Source: Devosia sp. XK-2 (GTDB lineage Bacteria > Pseudomonadota > Alphaproteobacteria > Rhizobiales > Devosiaceae). From it: 64,000 nt of DNA. Positions 54,310 to 62,698 of this stretch are shown here, piece after piece. The notes under the pieces were generated by a model. That model saw only the letters and a list, made by a program, of their open reading frames with translations, had not been told where the DNA came from and searched no databases. The position numbers were made by a program, and so were the translations under genes. The DNA lies in the NCBI RefSeq assembly GCF_037113415.1, contig NZ_CP146608.1, forward strand, positions 454,501-518,500, read 5' to 3'. The number at the start of each line of letters is the position of its first letter. The first letter of the stretch is position 1.

Positions 54310-54966
54310 TCAGGCTGCGTTCGAACTTTCTTGGTCTGCTGCGGTCGCACCGAGGCGCTTGGCCTGAGCAAGTCCGTCGCGGAGGTTTTCAGCCGCCAAT
54401 GGGCGCAGCGGCTCCATGGCGGGGGTCACGTGGGCCAGAGTGAGTTCCACCTCGACAGAGGTGAGGTCGAGTCCCCACTGGTCCTTCAGAATGCGCTGCA
54501 GGTAGGGCGTCGAGTGGTCCCAGCCATGCCTGGGCGTTCCCGGGCCGTATCCGCCGCCGCGTGCGGTCATGAGGTAACCCGGACGTCCCTCAAGCGGCCG
54601 CGTTGCACCTGGTACGAAGCGTGGCTCGGAAAGCACGAGATCGATCCATGCCTTTGCATGGTGCGCAACACCAAAATTGTAGAGCGGAATGGCGAAGAGG
54701 AACGCGTCGGCGGAAATGAGCTCGTCGGCCAGCTCAGCGGCGAGGGCACGCGCGTCCTCCTGACCCACCGTGCGTTGCTCGGGTGGTGTCCACATCGAGG
54801 TGACGGCATCGCGCCACGCTGGTGCGGGCAGCGGAGTGGTTCCCACCTCGCGATGGATCACGTTCGAGAAAGCGCCATCGGAGCCGGCAACGAATGCGTC
54901 GGCTAGACTGCGGGTCACGGATCCGTCGGTGCGGATGGAGGCATCGAGACGGTAAAGTTTGGGCAT
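54310..54966 (-). CDS. FMN-dependent NADH:quinone/azo oxidoreductase (AzoR-like flavodoxin fold)
   Basis: 218 residues. The flavodoxin-like fold is indicated by KLYRLDASIRTDGSVTRSLADAFVAG (FMN phosphate loop), FAIPLYNFGVAHHAKAWIDLVL (the P-x-Y-N-F block of AzoR proteins) and LMTARGGGYGPG (flavin ring loop). Family members reduce quinones and azo dyes in two-electron steps, a detoxification role. It is divergent from an HxlR regulator with a GTTAC-N5-GTAAC site in the gap, a classic quinone/electrophile-responsive pair. Promoter details were not resolved. Confidence 0.88.
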   Translation of the reverse strand: MPKLYRLDASIRTDGSVTRSLADAFVAGSDGAFSNVIHREVGTTPLPAPAWRDAVTSMWTPPEQRTVGQEDARALAAELADELISADAFLFAIPLYNFGVAHHAKAWIDLVLSEPRFVPGATRPLEGRPGYLMTARGGGYGPGTPRHGWDHSTPYLQRILKDQWGLDLTSVEVELTLAHVTPAMEPLRPLAAENLRDGLAQAKRLGATAADQESSNAA

Positions 54967-54995
54967 GGGTTGGCTTCCGGTTTAGTGTCATGGTG

Positions 54996-55010
54996 GTTAC
55001 AAGTAGTAAC
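54996..55010. promoter_or_regulatory. HxlR-type operator between azoR-like and hxlR-like genes
   Basis: GTTAC-AAGTA-GTAAC: perfect 5-base arms in the divergent gap (30 bases from the azoreductase ATG, 69 from the HxlR ATG). The arms resemble the TTAC/GTAA half sites reported for YodB/HxlR-family repressors. Binding is inferred. Confidence 0.6.
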
Positions 55011-55078
55011 TGACGAACCATATGTGCCTTGCTCGAAGGCTCTCAAGACGGCACTTTTTCGATACGGTGGTACCCAAA

Positions 55079-55444
55079 ATGAAACCAGCCTCAGACCACG
55101 ACGACCTCACCTGCAAGTCGGTCCGCGATATATTTCCTGCCGTCTCGTCCAAATGGGCCATGCCGATTGTGGAGCTTCTGGTCGAGCATCCCCAGCGCTT
55201 CTCCGACTTGAAACGCGCCCTCGGTCCGGTCACGCAGAAGTCGCTCACGGCAGCATTGAGGGACCTGGAGCGAGACGGGGTGATTACGCGAATTGTCACT
55301 CCAACAATCCCGCCTCGCGTTGACTATGAGCTGACGGAGTTGGGCCACTCTATGCTGGAGCCGGCCCTGGAAATGGCGCGTTGGGCGCTCGCGCACCGGC
55401 ACGAAATTGGCCAGGCCCGCGTACGCTTCGCAGCGAGAGCTTAG
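55079..55444 (+). CDS. HxlR family transcriptional regulator
   Basis: 121 residues from the ATG at 55079. The winged helix is typical: CKSVRDIFPAVSSKWAMPIVELLVEHPQRFSDLKRAL, then TQKSLTAALRDLERDGVITRIVTPTIPPRVDYELTELGHSML. Near the N-terminus is a Cys (DLTCKSVRD) at the position used for redox or electrophile sensing in YodB/QorR-type members. Divergent from the azoreductase, which it probably represses through the GTTAC-N5-GTAAC site. The frame extends upstream to 55022 without family similarity. Confidence 0.9.
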   Translation: MKPASDHDDLTCKSVRDIFPAVSSKWAMPIVELLVEHPQRFSDLKRALGPVTQKSLTAALRDLERDGVITRIVTPTIPPRVDYELTELGHSMLEPALEMARWALAHRHEIGQARVRFAARA

Positions 55445-55598
55445 TTCCTCTAGACGAGCGAGAGCGCTGGTCAGGCTAGCTGGCAAGCGCGCCTGACTAG
55501 TTGGACGACCAACGAATATTTCGGTAGGACCTCGATCAAGATCACCCGAGCACGGGTTGCCATCTAGTTGATCGTAGCGACGTCTGCTGTCGGCTCGC

Positions 55599-56339
55599 CT
55601 AGCTCTTGGCGATCAAATCCCAGCGGTTCTGCTGGGTCAGCAGGGCCCGGACATAGGCCATATTGGCCTCCACCTGTTCGGGAGGCAATTCGGCGGCATA
55701 AATGGCCCGGCATTCGTCGAACCGGCCCTGCAGTCCCACTACCAGCGCCAGGTTCTGCCGTGTCTGCGTGGTCGCCCCGCGCATCTGCACGGCGCGGCGC
55801 AAGTGCTTTTCGGCCGACACCAGGTCATTGGTCATGGCATAGGAGAGCCCGAGATTGGTCTCGATGGAAGCCTCGCCCGGCGCAATCACCGCGGCCTGCT
55901 CATAAACCTGTCGTGCCTCGTCATGCCGTCCGGTCTGGTCCAGCGTGGCGCCCAGAACGAGCAGGGCGTTCCAGTCCGGCGCGTCCGGCCGGATGACATT
56001 GCGCAGGACCTGGATGGACTGGTCGAAACGGCCCGCTGCCGTCAGCGCCTTGGCATAGGCCACGGTCAGGGCGACGTCACCGGGATAGGCGGCAATCGCC
56101 TGTTCCAGGGCCGCCGCGGCCTGTTGCGGCTGGCCCGCCGCGCGCAGGGCCGCGGCATAGTGGATGACAATTCCCCGGTCCTTGGGGTTGGCGCGGTAGC
56201 GGGCCGTCAGTTCTCCCAGATTGGCATGGCCTTCTGCGGCGCTCATGCCTGAATAATCGGCCGCACCCATCTGGCCGCGATTGGAGGCGCAGGCCGAAAG
56301 GGCGAGCGCTGCCAGTCCCGCCAACAGCAGGACCCGCAT
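55599..56339 (-). CDS. tadD: Tad pilus assembly lipoprotein TadD (TPR protein)
   Basis: 246 residues from the ATG at 56339. A lipoprotein signal (MRVLLLAGLAALALSACASN, lipobox Cys17) is followed by tetratricopeptide repeats, for example DRGIVIHYAAALRAAGQPQQAAAALEQAIAAYPGD and ALLVLGATLDQTGRHDEARQVYEQAAVIAPGEA. TadD is a pilotin-like outer-membrane lipoprotein that helps the secretin CpaC. It is separated from tadC by three other genes and lies on the opposite strand. A CTAA-N7-TTAA site is about 90 bases upstream. Confidence 0.88.
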   Translation of the reverse strand: MRVLLLAGLAALALSACASNRGQMGAADYSGMSAAEGHANLGELTARYRANPKDRGIVIHYAAALRAAGQPQQAAAALEQAIAAYPGDVALTVAYAKALTAAGRFDQSIQVLRNVIRPDAPDWNALLVLGATLDQTGRHDEARQVYEQAAVIAPGEASIETNLGLSYAMTNDLVSAEKHLRRAVQMRGATTQTRQNLALVVGLQGRFDECRAIYAAELPPEQVEANMAYVRALLTQQNRWDLIAKS

Positions 56340-56429
56340 TGTTCCGCCAATCCGCCCTTTTTCGATCAATGCCTGCTCCCGGCCGCGCTGGGCCGTCCTT
56401 ATCCTGCCAGAAGCAATAGATCATTAACC

Positions 56430-56444
56430 CTAACGCCCGGTTAA
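56430..56444. promoter_or_regulatory. CtrA-like box upstream of tadD
   Basis: CTAA-N7-TTAA, one mismatch from the CtrA consensus, in the divergent gap between tadD and the aminopeptidase gene. A further TTAA is at 56424-56427. Assignment to CtrA is inferred. Confidence 0.4.
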
Positions 56445-56514
56445 ATGCCGGGCGCCTGGCGTTGTACCCGCTCCTCGACCCGGCTAAACAAGCTAGGCAA
56501 TAATGGAGTTTCCC

Positions 56515-57867
56515 ATGGCCAACCCATCCGCGATCCCGCTCATATTCGTTCCCGAGGATGGGCTGAAGACCGGGCCTCTCAGCACCGATCAGCGGGCCTG
56601 GGCCGAAGCCAATGGTTTTACCGGCCAGCAGGGCCGCCTGCTTGCCGTGCCCGGTGCGGCTGGCGGCATCGGGGCCTGGCTGTTCGGTATCGGCACTCCA
56701 GAAGGGCGGCCGGTCTTCGTTGCCGGGCTGGCCGGGGCCGGTCTGCCCGAGGGCGATTACCAATTGCAGGGGGATTACGGCGACCCGACACTTGCGTCCA
56801 TCGCCTTTCGCCTCGGCGCCTATCGCTTTGAAACCTATCGCAAGGCCGCCCGTCCGGCGCCACGGCTGATCCTGCCCGACAGCGCCGATGCCGGCGAGGT
56901 CAAACGCCAGGTTACGGCCGCAACCCTGGCGCGCGATCTGATCAATATGCCGGCCAACGATCTGGGGCCCGACGCGCTCGAGGCGCAGGCCCTGGAACTG
57001 GCCGAGCGGCATGGCATGCAAGTCGAGGTCACGCGCGGCGAGGACCTGCTCAAGGCCAATTTCCCGTTGATCCATGCCGTGGGCCGCGCCAGCGCCCAGG
57101 CGCCGCGCCTTATCGATCTGCGCTGGGGCCGGGAAACCGACCCTAAAGTCACCCTTGTGGGCAAAGGGGTTACCTTCGATACGGGCGGGCTCGACATCAA
57201 GTCTCCCGCCGGCATGCTGACCATGAAGAAGGATATGGGCGGCGCGGCCAATGTGCTGGGTCTGGCCCATGCCATTATCGATGCCGGCCTGCCGGTTCGC
57301 CTCAGGGTGCTGCTGCCGGTGGTCGAAAATGCCATTTCCGGTAATGCCTTCCGCCCGAGCGATGTGTTGCGGTCCCGCGCAGGTATCACCATAGAGATCG
57401 GCAATACCGATGCCGAAGGCCGGCTGATCCTGGCCGATGCCCTGGCACTCGCCGATGAGGAAAGCCCCGATCTCCTGCTCGACATGGCCACATTGACCGG
57501 CGCCGCCCGCGTCGCCTTGGGCCCCGAGCTGCCGGCGCTCTTTTCAAGCAGTGACTCTGTGGCTGCGGCCATCGTTGCCGCGGGCCTCTCCGCCGAAGAC
57601 CCGCTTTGGCCTATGCCGCTCTGGACCGGCTATGACGGCCTGCTCGCCTCCCGCGTTGCCGACGTCAACAATGCCGCCGCCGGCGGTCATGCCGGGTCGG
57701 TCACCGCCGCATTGTTCCTGCGGCGCTTCGTCAACAATGCACGGGCCTGGGTGCATCTGGACATTTTCGGCTGGGCGCCCGATGCGCGCCCGGGGCGTCC
57801 GGTCGGTGGCACCGATCAAGGCATCAGGGCGATCTATGGCCTTTTGCGGCAGCGCTATAGAACCTGA
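56515..57867 (+). CDS. Leucyl aminopeptidase family protein (M17)
   Basis: 450 residues from the ATG at 56515, preferred over ATG 56503 because GGAG lies 7 bases ahead. The C-terminal M17 catalytic domain has two-metal ligands in LVGKGVTFDTGGLDIKS (Lys217, Asp222), MKKDMGGAAN (Asp240), and the signature NTDAEGRLILADAL; the N-terminal domain is shorter than in E. coli PepA. It releases N-terminal amino acids from peptides in the cytoplasm. It is divergent from tadD and followed after 62 bases by the MarR-GNAT gene. Confidence 0.93.
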   Translation: MANPSAIPLIFVPEDGLKTGPLSTDQRAWAEANGFTGQQGRLLAVPGAAGGIGAWLFGIGTPEGRPVFVAGLAGAGLPEGDYQLQGDYGDPTLASIAFRLGAYRFETYRKAARPAPRLILPDSADAGEVKRQVTAATLARDLINMPANDLGPDALEAQALELAERHGMQVEVTRGEDLLKANFPLIHAVGRASAQAPRLIDLRWGRETDPKVTLVGKGVTFDTGGLDIKSPAGMLTMKKDMGGAANVLGLAHAIIDAGLPVRLRVLLPVVENAISGNAFRPSDVLRSRAGITIEIGNTDAEGRLILADALALADEESPDLLLDMATLTGAARVALGPELPALFSSSDSVAAAIVAAGLSAEDPLWPMPLWTGYDGLLASRVADVNNAAAGGHAGSVTAALFLRRFVNNARAWVHLDIFGWAPDARPGRPVGGTDQGIRAIYGLLRQRYRT

Positions 57868-57875
57868 ACTAAAAA

Positions 57876-57920
57876 TAGTTGACTATGGCAACTAATTGGA
57901 TGATTTAGTCAACCAATTAG
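57876..57920. promoter_or_regulatory. Operator region of the MarR-GNAT gene
   Basis: Two inverted repeats overlap: TAGTTG-N7-CAACTA (57876-57894) and CTAATTGG-N13-CCAATTAG (57892-57920), the second ending at the ribosome site AGGAGG. A further TTAGTCAAC inside repeats the TAGTTGACTA word in reverse. Such AT-rich palindromes are typical MarR operators, so the downstream protein probably represses itself. Confidence 0.65.
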
Positions 57921-57929
57921 GAGGCTCCC

Positions 57930-58856
57930 ATGGCCAACGCCACCGACATCATCCAGGTCCGCACCTTCAACCGCTTTTATACCCGCGTCATTGGCCTGCT
58001 CGATGAGGGCATGCATCAGACAATTCATACTCTGGCCGAAGCACGCGTCATCTATGAGTTGGACAAGGATGGCGTCACCACCGCCGCCCAGATCGCGGCG
58101 ACGTTGAATATGGATCGTGGCCAGATGAGCCGGCTCATGGGGCGCCTGGTGAATCAAGGGCTCGTCGCGCTGCTGCCGCGCTCGGGCGATGCCCGCGCCG
58201 CGCCGGTTGCGCTGACGGCAGAAGGCCGCGCGATTGCCGCCCGCTTCAACCAGATGAGCGACGAGGCGGCGGCGCGCACCCTGCTCGATCCGTTCAGCCC
58301 TTTTGAGCAACGCGATCTGGTGAGCGCCATGCGCCGCATCCAGACCATCCTGGCCGAACCGGATGATGAACCGCTCATCATCCGGTCGCACAAGGTCGGG
58401 GAATTAGGCTGGCTGATCCATCGCCAGGCCCTGCTCTACCATCTTGAGCAGGGCTGGAATGGCGAATTCGAAACCCTGATCACCCGCATCTATGCCGAAT
58501 ATGAAGAAGCGCCCGCCACACCGCCGAAAGGGCTCTGGGTCGCCGAGCAGGGCGGCGAGGTCGCGGGCTCGGTCTTCGTTCTGCCCGCTGCGGCCGAGCC
58601 GGAGGGCACGGCCCAATTGCGCATGCTCTATGTCGAGCCCATGTTCCGCGGCCAGGGCATTGGCGCCCGGCTCGTCGATCAGGCCGTCCGCTTCGCGCGC
58701 GAAGCCGGCTATCGCCGGATGATGCTCTGGACCCAGGATTGCCTGGTCTCGGCCCGCCGCCTCTATCAGGCCGCTGGTTTCACCCTGACGCGTGAAGAAA
58801 GGCACCATTCCTTCGGCGCTGATCTCAACGGACAATATTGGGCCCTGGAATTCTAG
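57930..58856 (+). CDS. MarR-type HTH fused to GNAT acetyltransferase
   Basis: 308 residues. Residues 1-145 form a MarR winged helix (FNRFYTRVIGLLDEGMHQTIHTLAEARVIYEL, then TAAQIAATLNMDRGQMSRLMGRLVNQGLVALL). Residues 150-308 form a GNAT domain with the acetyl-CoA loop in MLYVEPMFRGQGIGARLVDQAVRF and a late YQAAGFTLTREERHHSFG. This bifunctional regulator/acetyltransferase is a known architecture, with the acetyl acceptor unknown. AGGAGG is 7 bases upstream. The gene has a clear palindromic operator in front. It converges with the YqaA-like gene. Confidence 0.92.
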   Translation: MANATDIIQVRTFNRFYTRVIGLLDEGMHQTIHTLAEARVIYELDKDGVTTAAQIAATLNMDRGQMSRLMGRLVNQGLVALLPRSGDARAAPVALTAEGRAIAARFNQMSDEAAARTLLDPFSPFEQRDLVSAMRRIQTILAEPDDEPLIIRSHKVGELGWLIHRQALLYHLEQGWNGEFETLITRIYAEYEEAPATPPKGLWVAEQGGEVAGSVFVLPAAAEPEGTAQLRMLYVEPMFRGQGIGARLVDQAVRFAREAGYRRMMLWTQDCLVSARRLYQAAGFTLTREERHHSFGADLNGQYWALEF

Positions 58857-58882
58857 AGCGCAGCCCCGGACGCGCCCACGCC

Positions 58883-59560
58883 TCAGGAATTGCCCGGAAT
58901 GACATCGGTGCCGGTGGTCCGCTCGATCACCCGGTCGGTCACCTCCGCACCATGCTTGGGAAAGAGCAGCGGAGCGGCCGCAAACCCGCCGATCACCGCC
59001 ACCAGCATGACCCAGCCCGCCCATTTCTTGTGCTTTTCGATGAACTCACTGGCCACCGGGCCGAAGAAATAGAAGAGGCCGCAGGGAAAGAAGAACCGGA
59101 TCCCGCGTCCGATCAGGCTGAACAGGATAAAGGTCCAGATATCCACGCCCGCCACGCCACTGGTAATGGTGATCACCTTGAACGGAATAGGCGTGACCGC
59201 GCCGATCATGATCATGAACGGGCCATTGGCCGCAAAGCTTTCCCGCAATTGCTCGAACCCGGCTCCGGCACCATAGAATTCGACGATCCCCTTGCCGATC
59301 GTATCGAACAGGAAATAGCCGATCGCATAGCCGAAGACACCGCCAAAGACCGAAAACACGGTGCAAATGGTGGCCAGCCGCCAGGCGCGGCGCCGGTCCG
59401 CCAGGATCATTGGCGCCAGCATGACCTCGGGAAAGACCGGCACGATCATGGCTTCCAGAAAACAGATCAACGCCAGGATCGGCTCCGCCATCGGATGTCC
59501 GGTGGCCGCCTTGAGCCTGTCGTAAAGTCCCGGCTTAGCCTGCTCTGCGGTATCGCTCAT
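58883..59560 (-). CDS. YqaA/SNARE-associated (VTT, DedA-related) membrane protein
   Basis: 225 residues, about five hydrophobic segments. It has the VTT-type block EAMIVPVFPEVMLAPMILADRRRAWRLATICTVFSVFGGVFGYAIGYFLFD, a re-entrant-like GAVTPIPFKVITITSGVAG, and LIGRGIRFFFPCGLFYFFG. YqaA/DedA-family proteins move or scramble lipids, or support membrane homeostasis; the substrate is unknown. It converges with the MarR-GNAT gene and follows ghrA by about 80 bases on the same strand. Confidence 0.88.
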   Translation of the reverse strand: MSDTAEQAKPGLYDRLKAATGHPMAEPILALICFLEAMIVPVFPEVMLAPMILADRRRAWRLATICTVFSVFGGVFGYAIGYFLFDTIGKGIVEFYGAGAGFEQLRESFAANGPFMIMIGAVTPIPFKVITITSGVAGVDIWTFILFSLIGRGIRFFFPCGLFYFFGPVASEFIEKHKKWAGWVMLVAVIGGFAAAPLLFPKHGAEVTDRVIERTTGTDVIPGNS

Positions 59561-59640
59561 GCCCCTGCCTGTCTTCTCGTTTCGCCTCTGCCTGCTTGAA
59601 CGACAGCATGGCGTCTGACCAGTGAATTTTGCGTGTCGTC

Positions 59641-60579
59641 TTAATAGCCGCGCGATCGGTCTACCACATTGGGCAGGGCCTCGCCCGCTTCATGCGCCTT
59701 GAGCAGGCGCGAAAAATAGCGCACGCCGCTCTGCTCGTTCGAGATCGCCGCGATATGCGGGGTGATATAGCAGTTCTCGATCTCCCAAAGCGGGCTGTCC
59801 TGCGGCAGCGGCTCGACCTCGAACACGTCCAGGCTCGCCGCGCCCAGCGTGCCGTCGGCCAGGGCTTGGGCGATATCCGTCTCCCGCTGATGCCCGCCCC
59901 GCGCCGCATTGATGATCGCCGGACCACCCGCCAGCCGGTCCCGCCGCAGCTTGGCGAAGGTCTGCCTATTGAGGATGCCGGTGGTTTCCGGCGTCAGTGG
60001 CAGCAGGTTGACCAGAATGTCGGTGCCACTAAGAAAGGCCTCGAACTCTGCATCACCGGCAAAGCCGGTGACACCTTCTATGGCCTTGGGCGTGCGGCTC
60101 CAGCTCCGAAGATCGAAGCCGAGTGGGCGTAGGCGGCTCACCGCATCCTGCCCGAGCACGCCCATGCCCATAATGCCCACGCTCGTTTCACCTGCCGCCG
60201 GCGGGTAATACTGGTTCCATCGCCGCGCTTTCTGGTCGGCCTGGAAGCGCGTGAACTGGCGGTGATGCATGGTCACATGCGCTACCACATAATCGCTCAT
60301 GCGCTGGCTGAGATCCTCGTCCACAAAGCGCACGATCGGTGCGTCGGGCAGCTTTGGGTGTTTGAGCAGCGCATCGACACCCGCCCCCAGCGACAGCACC
60401 GCCTTGAGATTGTCGAGTCCGTTGAAGGCGTCGGCCTTGGGCTTCCAGACAAAAATGTAGCGGATATCGGCCGGGTCGAATTCGTCGGATTGCCGTACCA
60501 CGGGGTAGGGGGCAAGAGCTTCGGCAAACGCCTTCGCCCAGCTCGCCTCATCGACATCGGAAAGGTGCAGTAGCAGCAT
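59641..60579 (-). CDS. ghrA: Glyoxylate/hydroxypyruvate reductase A
   Basis: 312 residues from the ATG at 60579. D-2-hydroxyacid dehydrogenase fold: GVGVLGQ-like NAD(P) loop (VGIMGMGVLGQDAVSRLRPLGFDLRSWSRT), catalytic Arg in NAARGGHQRETD, Glu in VFEVEPLPQDSPLW, and His in YITPHIAAISNE. Length and the missing N-terminal extension match GhrA rather than GhrB or SerA. It reduces glyoxylate and hydroxypyruvate with NADPH. A terminator of the upstream cytochrome gene lies just ahead. Confidence 0.92.
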   Translation of the reverse strand: MLLLHLSDVDEASWAKAFAEALAPYPVVRQSDEFDPADIRYIFVWKPKADAFNGLDNLKAVLSLGAGVDALLKHPKLPDAPIVRFVDEDLSQRMSDYVVAHVTMHHRQFTRFQADQKARRWNQYYPPAAGETSVGIMGMGVLGQDAVSRLRPLGFDLRSWSRTPKAIEGVTGFAGDAEFEAFLSGTDILVNLLPLTPETTGILNRQTFAKLRRDRLAGGPAIINAARGGHQRETDIAQALADGTLGAASLDVFEVEPLPQDSPLWEIENCYITPHIAAISNEQSGVRYFSRLLKAHEAGEALPNVVDRSRGY

Positions 60580-60591
60580 GGATGGTCCCCG

Positions 60592-60624
60592 AAAAGAAAA
60601 AGCCGCACCCATGGGCACGGCTTT
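60592..60624 (-). terminator. Rho-independent terminator of the cytochrome c gene
   Basis: On the minus strand AAAGCCG (60624-60618) pairs with CGGCTTT (60605-60599), closed by CCC/GGG and flanked by TTCTTTTC. It follows the cytochrome c stop by about 30 bases and lies just before ghrA, so the two are separate units. Confidence 0.75.
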
Positions 60625-60654
60625 ATGATCTGAATTGCCGTCCGCGGGGCGGCC

Positions 60655-61389
60655 TTACTGGGCGCTCGTCGTGCCCGATTCAGGCGCAGCGGGCGTGGTT
60701 TCCTGCACCGGGGTGCCCTCCACCGGGGTTTCGTCCCGCGTTTCGGTCGGCGTTTCCACGGCGCTTTCGGGTGCAGTGGTCACGGTCTCTGCCTCGCCCG
60801 CGGCCTCTTCTTCACCCGCAGCCTCTTCCGCCGGCGCGGCTTCGGGTTCGGGGAAGGGGACGGGGCTGGCGGACAGGGTCTGCAGATAGGCCAGGATATC
60901 GGCGCGTTCTTCGGGCGAGCGGACACCGGCAAAACCCATCTTGGTGCCCGGCGCATAGCCCTTGGGATTGGTCAGGAAGGCGTCGAGATTTTCGTAGGTC
61001 CAGGTCAGCCCTTCATTATGGTGCTGGGTCAGGATGTCCGAATAGGCAAAGCCCTCCAGATGCGCCTGGGCATTGCCCACAATGCCATAAAGGTTCGGGC
61101 CCTGCTTATTGCCTTCGCCTTCACCGAATGTGTGGCAGCTCTGGCATTTGCGCACGGCCGACGCGCCATTCTCGGCGCTGGCATTGGCCAATAGGGCGCT
61201 CAGCGGAACCTCCGGTGCTTCCTCTACCGGCGCACCGCCTTCGGCCACTTCCGGTTCGGGAAGCGCATAGCCGGGGCCGCGATCCTCGATCGGGTGATAG
61301 ATGGCTTCGGCAACAAAGCCCACACCCATGATGAACAACAGGGTGCCGAGCACGGCGCCGATAATCTTGTTTAGCTCAAACGAATCCAT
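60655..61389 (-). CDS. Membrane-anchored cytochrome c (CycM-like) with long acidic tail
   Basis: 244 residues from the ATG at 61389. An N-terminal anchor (IIGAVLGTLLFIMGVGFVAEAIY) precedes a class I cytochrome c domain with heme motif CQSCH near residue 84, a conserved GPNLYGIVG, and the Met ligand in APGTKMGFAG. It resembles CycM, which carries electrons from bc1 to cytochrome oxidase. A C-terminal tail of about 65 residues, very rich in Ala, Glu, Pro and Thr (from about 180), is unusual for the family and probably disordered in the periplasm. Upstream frames before MDSFELNK are not similar. Confidence 0.9.
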   Translation of the reverse strand: MDSFELNKIIGAVLGTLLFIMGVGFVAEAIYHPIEDRGPGYALPEPEVAEGGAPVEEAPEVPLSALLANASAENGASAVRKCQSCHTFGEGEGNKQGPNLYGIVGNAQAHLEGFAYSDILTQHHNEGLTWTYENLDAFLTNPKGYAPGTKMGFAGVRSPEERADILAYLQTLSASPVPFPEPEAAPAEEAAGEEEAAGEAETVTTAPESAVETPTETRDETPVEGTPVQETTPAAPESGTTSAQ

Positions 61390-61705
61390 TTGGTCTCTCT
61401 GCCGGTCCATCCCCTGTGGACATTTATCCAAACCAGCCCAACTTTTAGATACCCAATAGGGCTATCCGCCTCAACCGGCCGGTTCGACGCGCGCGGAAGA
61501 TAGTATCAAGCCCCTTATGGCGCAACCGTCCAAAGCCGGCCGCGCACCGTCAAATCGTCGCGGCGCGTTGCCCGGCGACGCCATACGCGCCGGGACGCAG
61601 GTGCGCGGCGCCATTTTGGATGTCCTTGCCGGGCTTTGTCTACATTGACTTCCCCCCATCCCCGCGCCACAACCCGCCTGCCTGACGCATTCACGGACCC
61701 TATCC
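61390..61705. other. Intergenic region between cytochrome c and pheA genes
   Basis: About 316 bases without a supported gene. The family neighbour kdsB, often between these genes in relatives, is not present. The divergent promoters of the cytochrome c gene and pheA should lie here, but no consensus pair stood out. A minus-strand frame at 61471-61839 overlaps pheA and looks non-coding. Confidence 0.6.
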
Positions 61706-62527
61706 ATGACCAAGAAAATCGCTTTCCAGGGTGAACCCGGCGCCTTCAGCCATGCTGCTGCGGCCAATGTCTTTCCTGGCGAGGATTTTCTGGGCTGCGT
61801 GACCTTCGAGGAAACGCTCAATGCCGTGCAGACCGGCAAGGCCGATTTTGCCGTCGTACCGGTCGAAAATTCGCTCTATGGCCGCATCACCGACATTCAC
61901 CATCTGCTGCCTGAAAGTGGCTTGCACATAATCGGGGAAACCTATCTGCGGGTGGAAATGACGCTTCTTGGTGTCCCCGGCGCCACGCTGGACGACGTCA
62001 AGGCCGTGCAGTCCCTGTCGGTGGCCCTGGGCCAGTGCCGCAAGTTCATTGCCGGCCGGGGCCTGCGCACCATCAATGCGGTGGATACCGCCGGCTCGGC
62101 CCGGGAAGTGGCGGAAAAAGGCGACAAGTCCGTTGCCGCCATTGCTTCGCGCTTCGCCGGTGAAATCTACGGTCTCAACGTCCTGGCCGAAAATATCGAG
62201 GACGCCGACCACAATACCACGCGCTTCCTGGTGCTCTCGCCGACCGAAAAGCAGGCCGCCAATCAGGGCAAGATCAAGACCACATTCGTCTTTCGCGTCC
62301 GCAACGTGCCCGCCGCGCTCTACAAGGCCATGGGCGGTTTTGCCACCAATGGCATCAATATGACCAAGCTCGAAAGCTATATGGTCGGCGGTGCCTTCAC
62401 GGCCACTCAGTTCTATGCCGATATCGAGGGCCATCCGGACGATATCGGCGTGCGGCATGCCTTTGAAGAGCTGGGTTTCTTCACCGACTATTTCCGCATT
62501 CTGGGCGTCTATCCGGCAGCCGATTGA
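61706..62527 (+). CDS. pheA: Prephenate dehydratase
   Basis: 273 residues, a monofunctional prephenate dehydratase with regulatory ACT domain. It converts prephenate to phenylpyruvate in phenylalanine synthesis. N-terminal IAFQGEPGAFSHAAAANVFPGEDF, the PVENSLYGRITDIHHLL block, the TR-F catalytic/substrate block (NTTRFLVLSP), and ACT ESYMVGGAFTATQFYADIEGHPDD are clear. Phe feedback through the ACT domain is expected from the family. No chorismate mutase domain is fused. Starts at ATG 61706. Confidence 0.95.
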   Translation: MTKKIAFQGEPGAFSHAAAANVFPGEDFLGCVTFEETLNAVQTGKADFAVVPVENSLYGRITDIHHLLPESGLHIIGETYLRVEMTLLGVPGATLDDVKAVQSLSVALGQCRKFIAGRGLRTINAVDTAGSAREVAEKGDKSVAAIASRFAGEIYGLNVLAENIEDADHNTTRFLVLSPTEKQAANQGKIKTTFVFRVRNVPAALYKAMGGFATNGINMTKLESYMVGGAFTATQFYADIEGHPDDIGVRHAFEELGFFTDYFRILGVYPAAD

Positions 62528-62679
62528 GCGCAGGGAGGCTTGCCTCCCATTTGAGCGCGGCCCCTCTGGTACCCCTTTGGGTCCGCGCAAAAGTCTTCCA
62601 ACCATATCTTCCTCTGCCCGGCATTCTGACCGCGGCCCAGACCTGGCGCCGGGGCGTCGCTGATCAATCGCGCTGTTTT

Positions 62680-62698
62680 TTGTTATACAGCATAACAA
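62680..62698. promoter_or_regulatory. Perfect 19-base palindrome upstream of the serine hydrolase gene
   Basis: TTGTTAT-ACAGC-ATAACAA: 7-base arms in an AT-rich stretch that stands out from its GC-rich surroundings and is followed by AAATATATGG. It is 132 bases ahead of the serine hydrolase ATG. A dimeric-regulator operator is likely; the regulator is not in the window. Confidence 0.6.

Noticed and set aside
61390..61705. A hidden kdsB gene between the cytochrome c gene and pheA
   Set aside because: The gap is far too short and no frame shows kdsB-like sequence.
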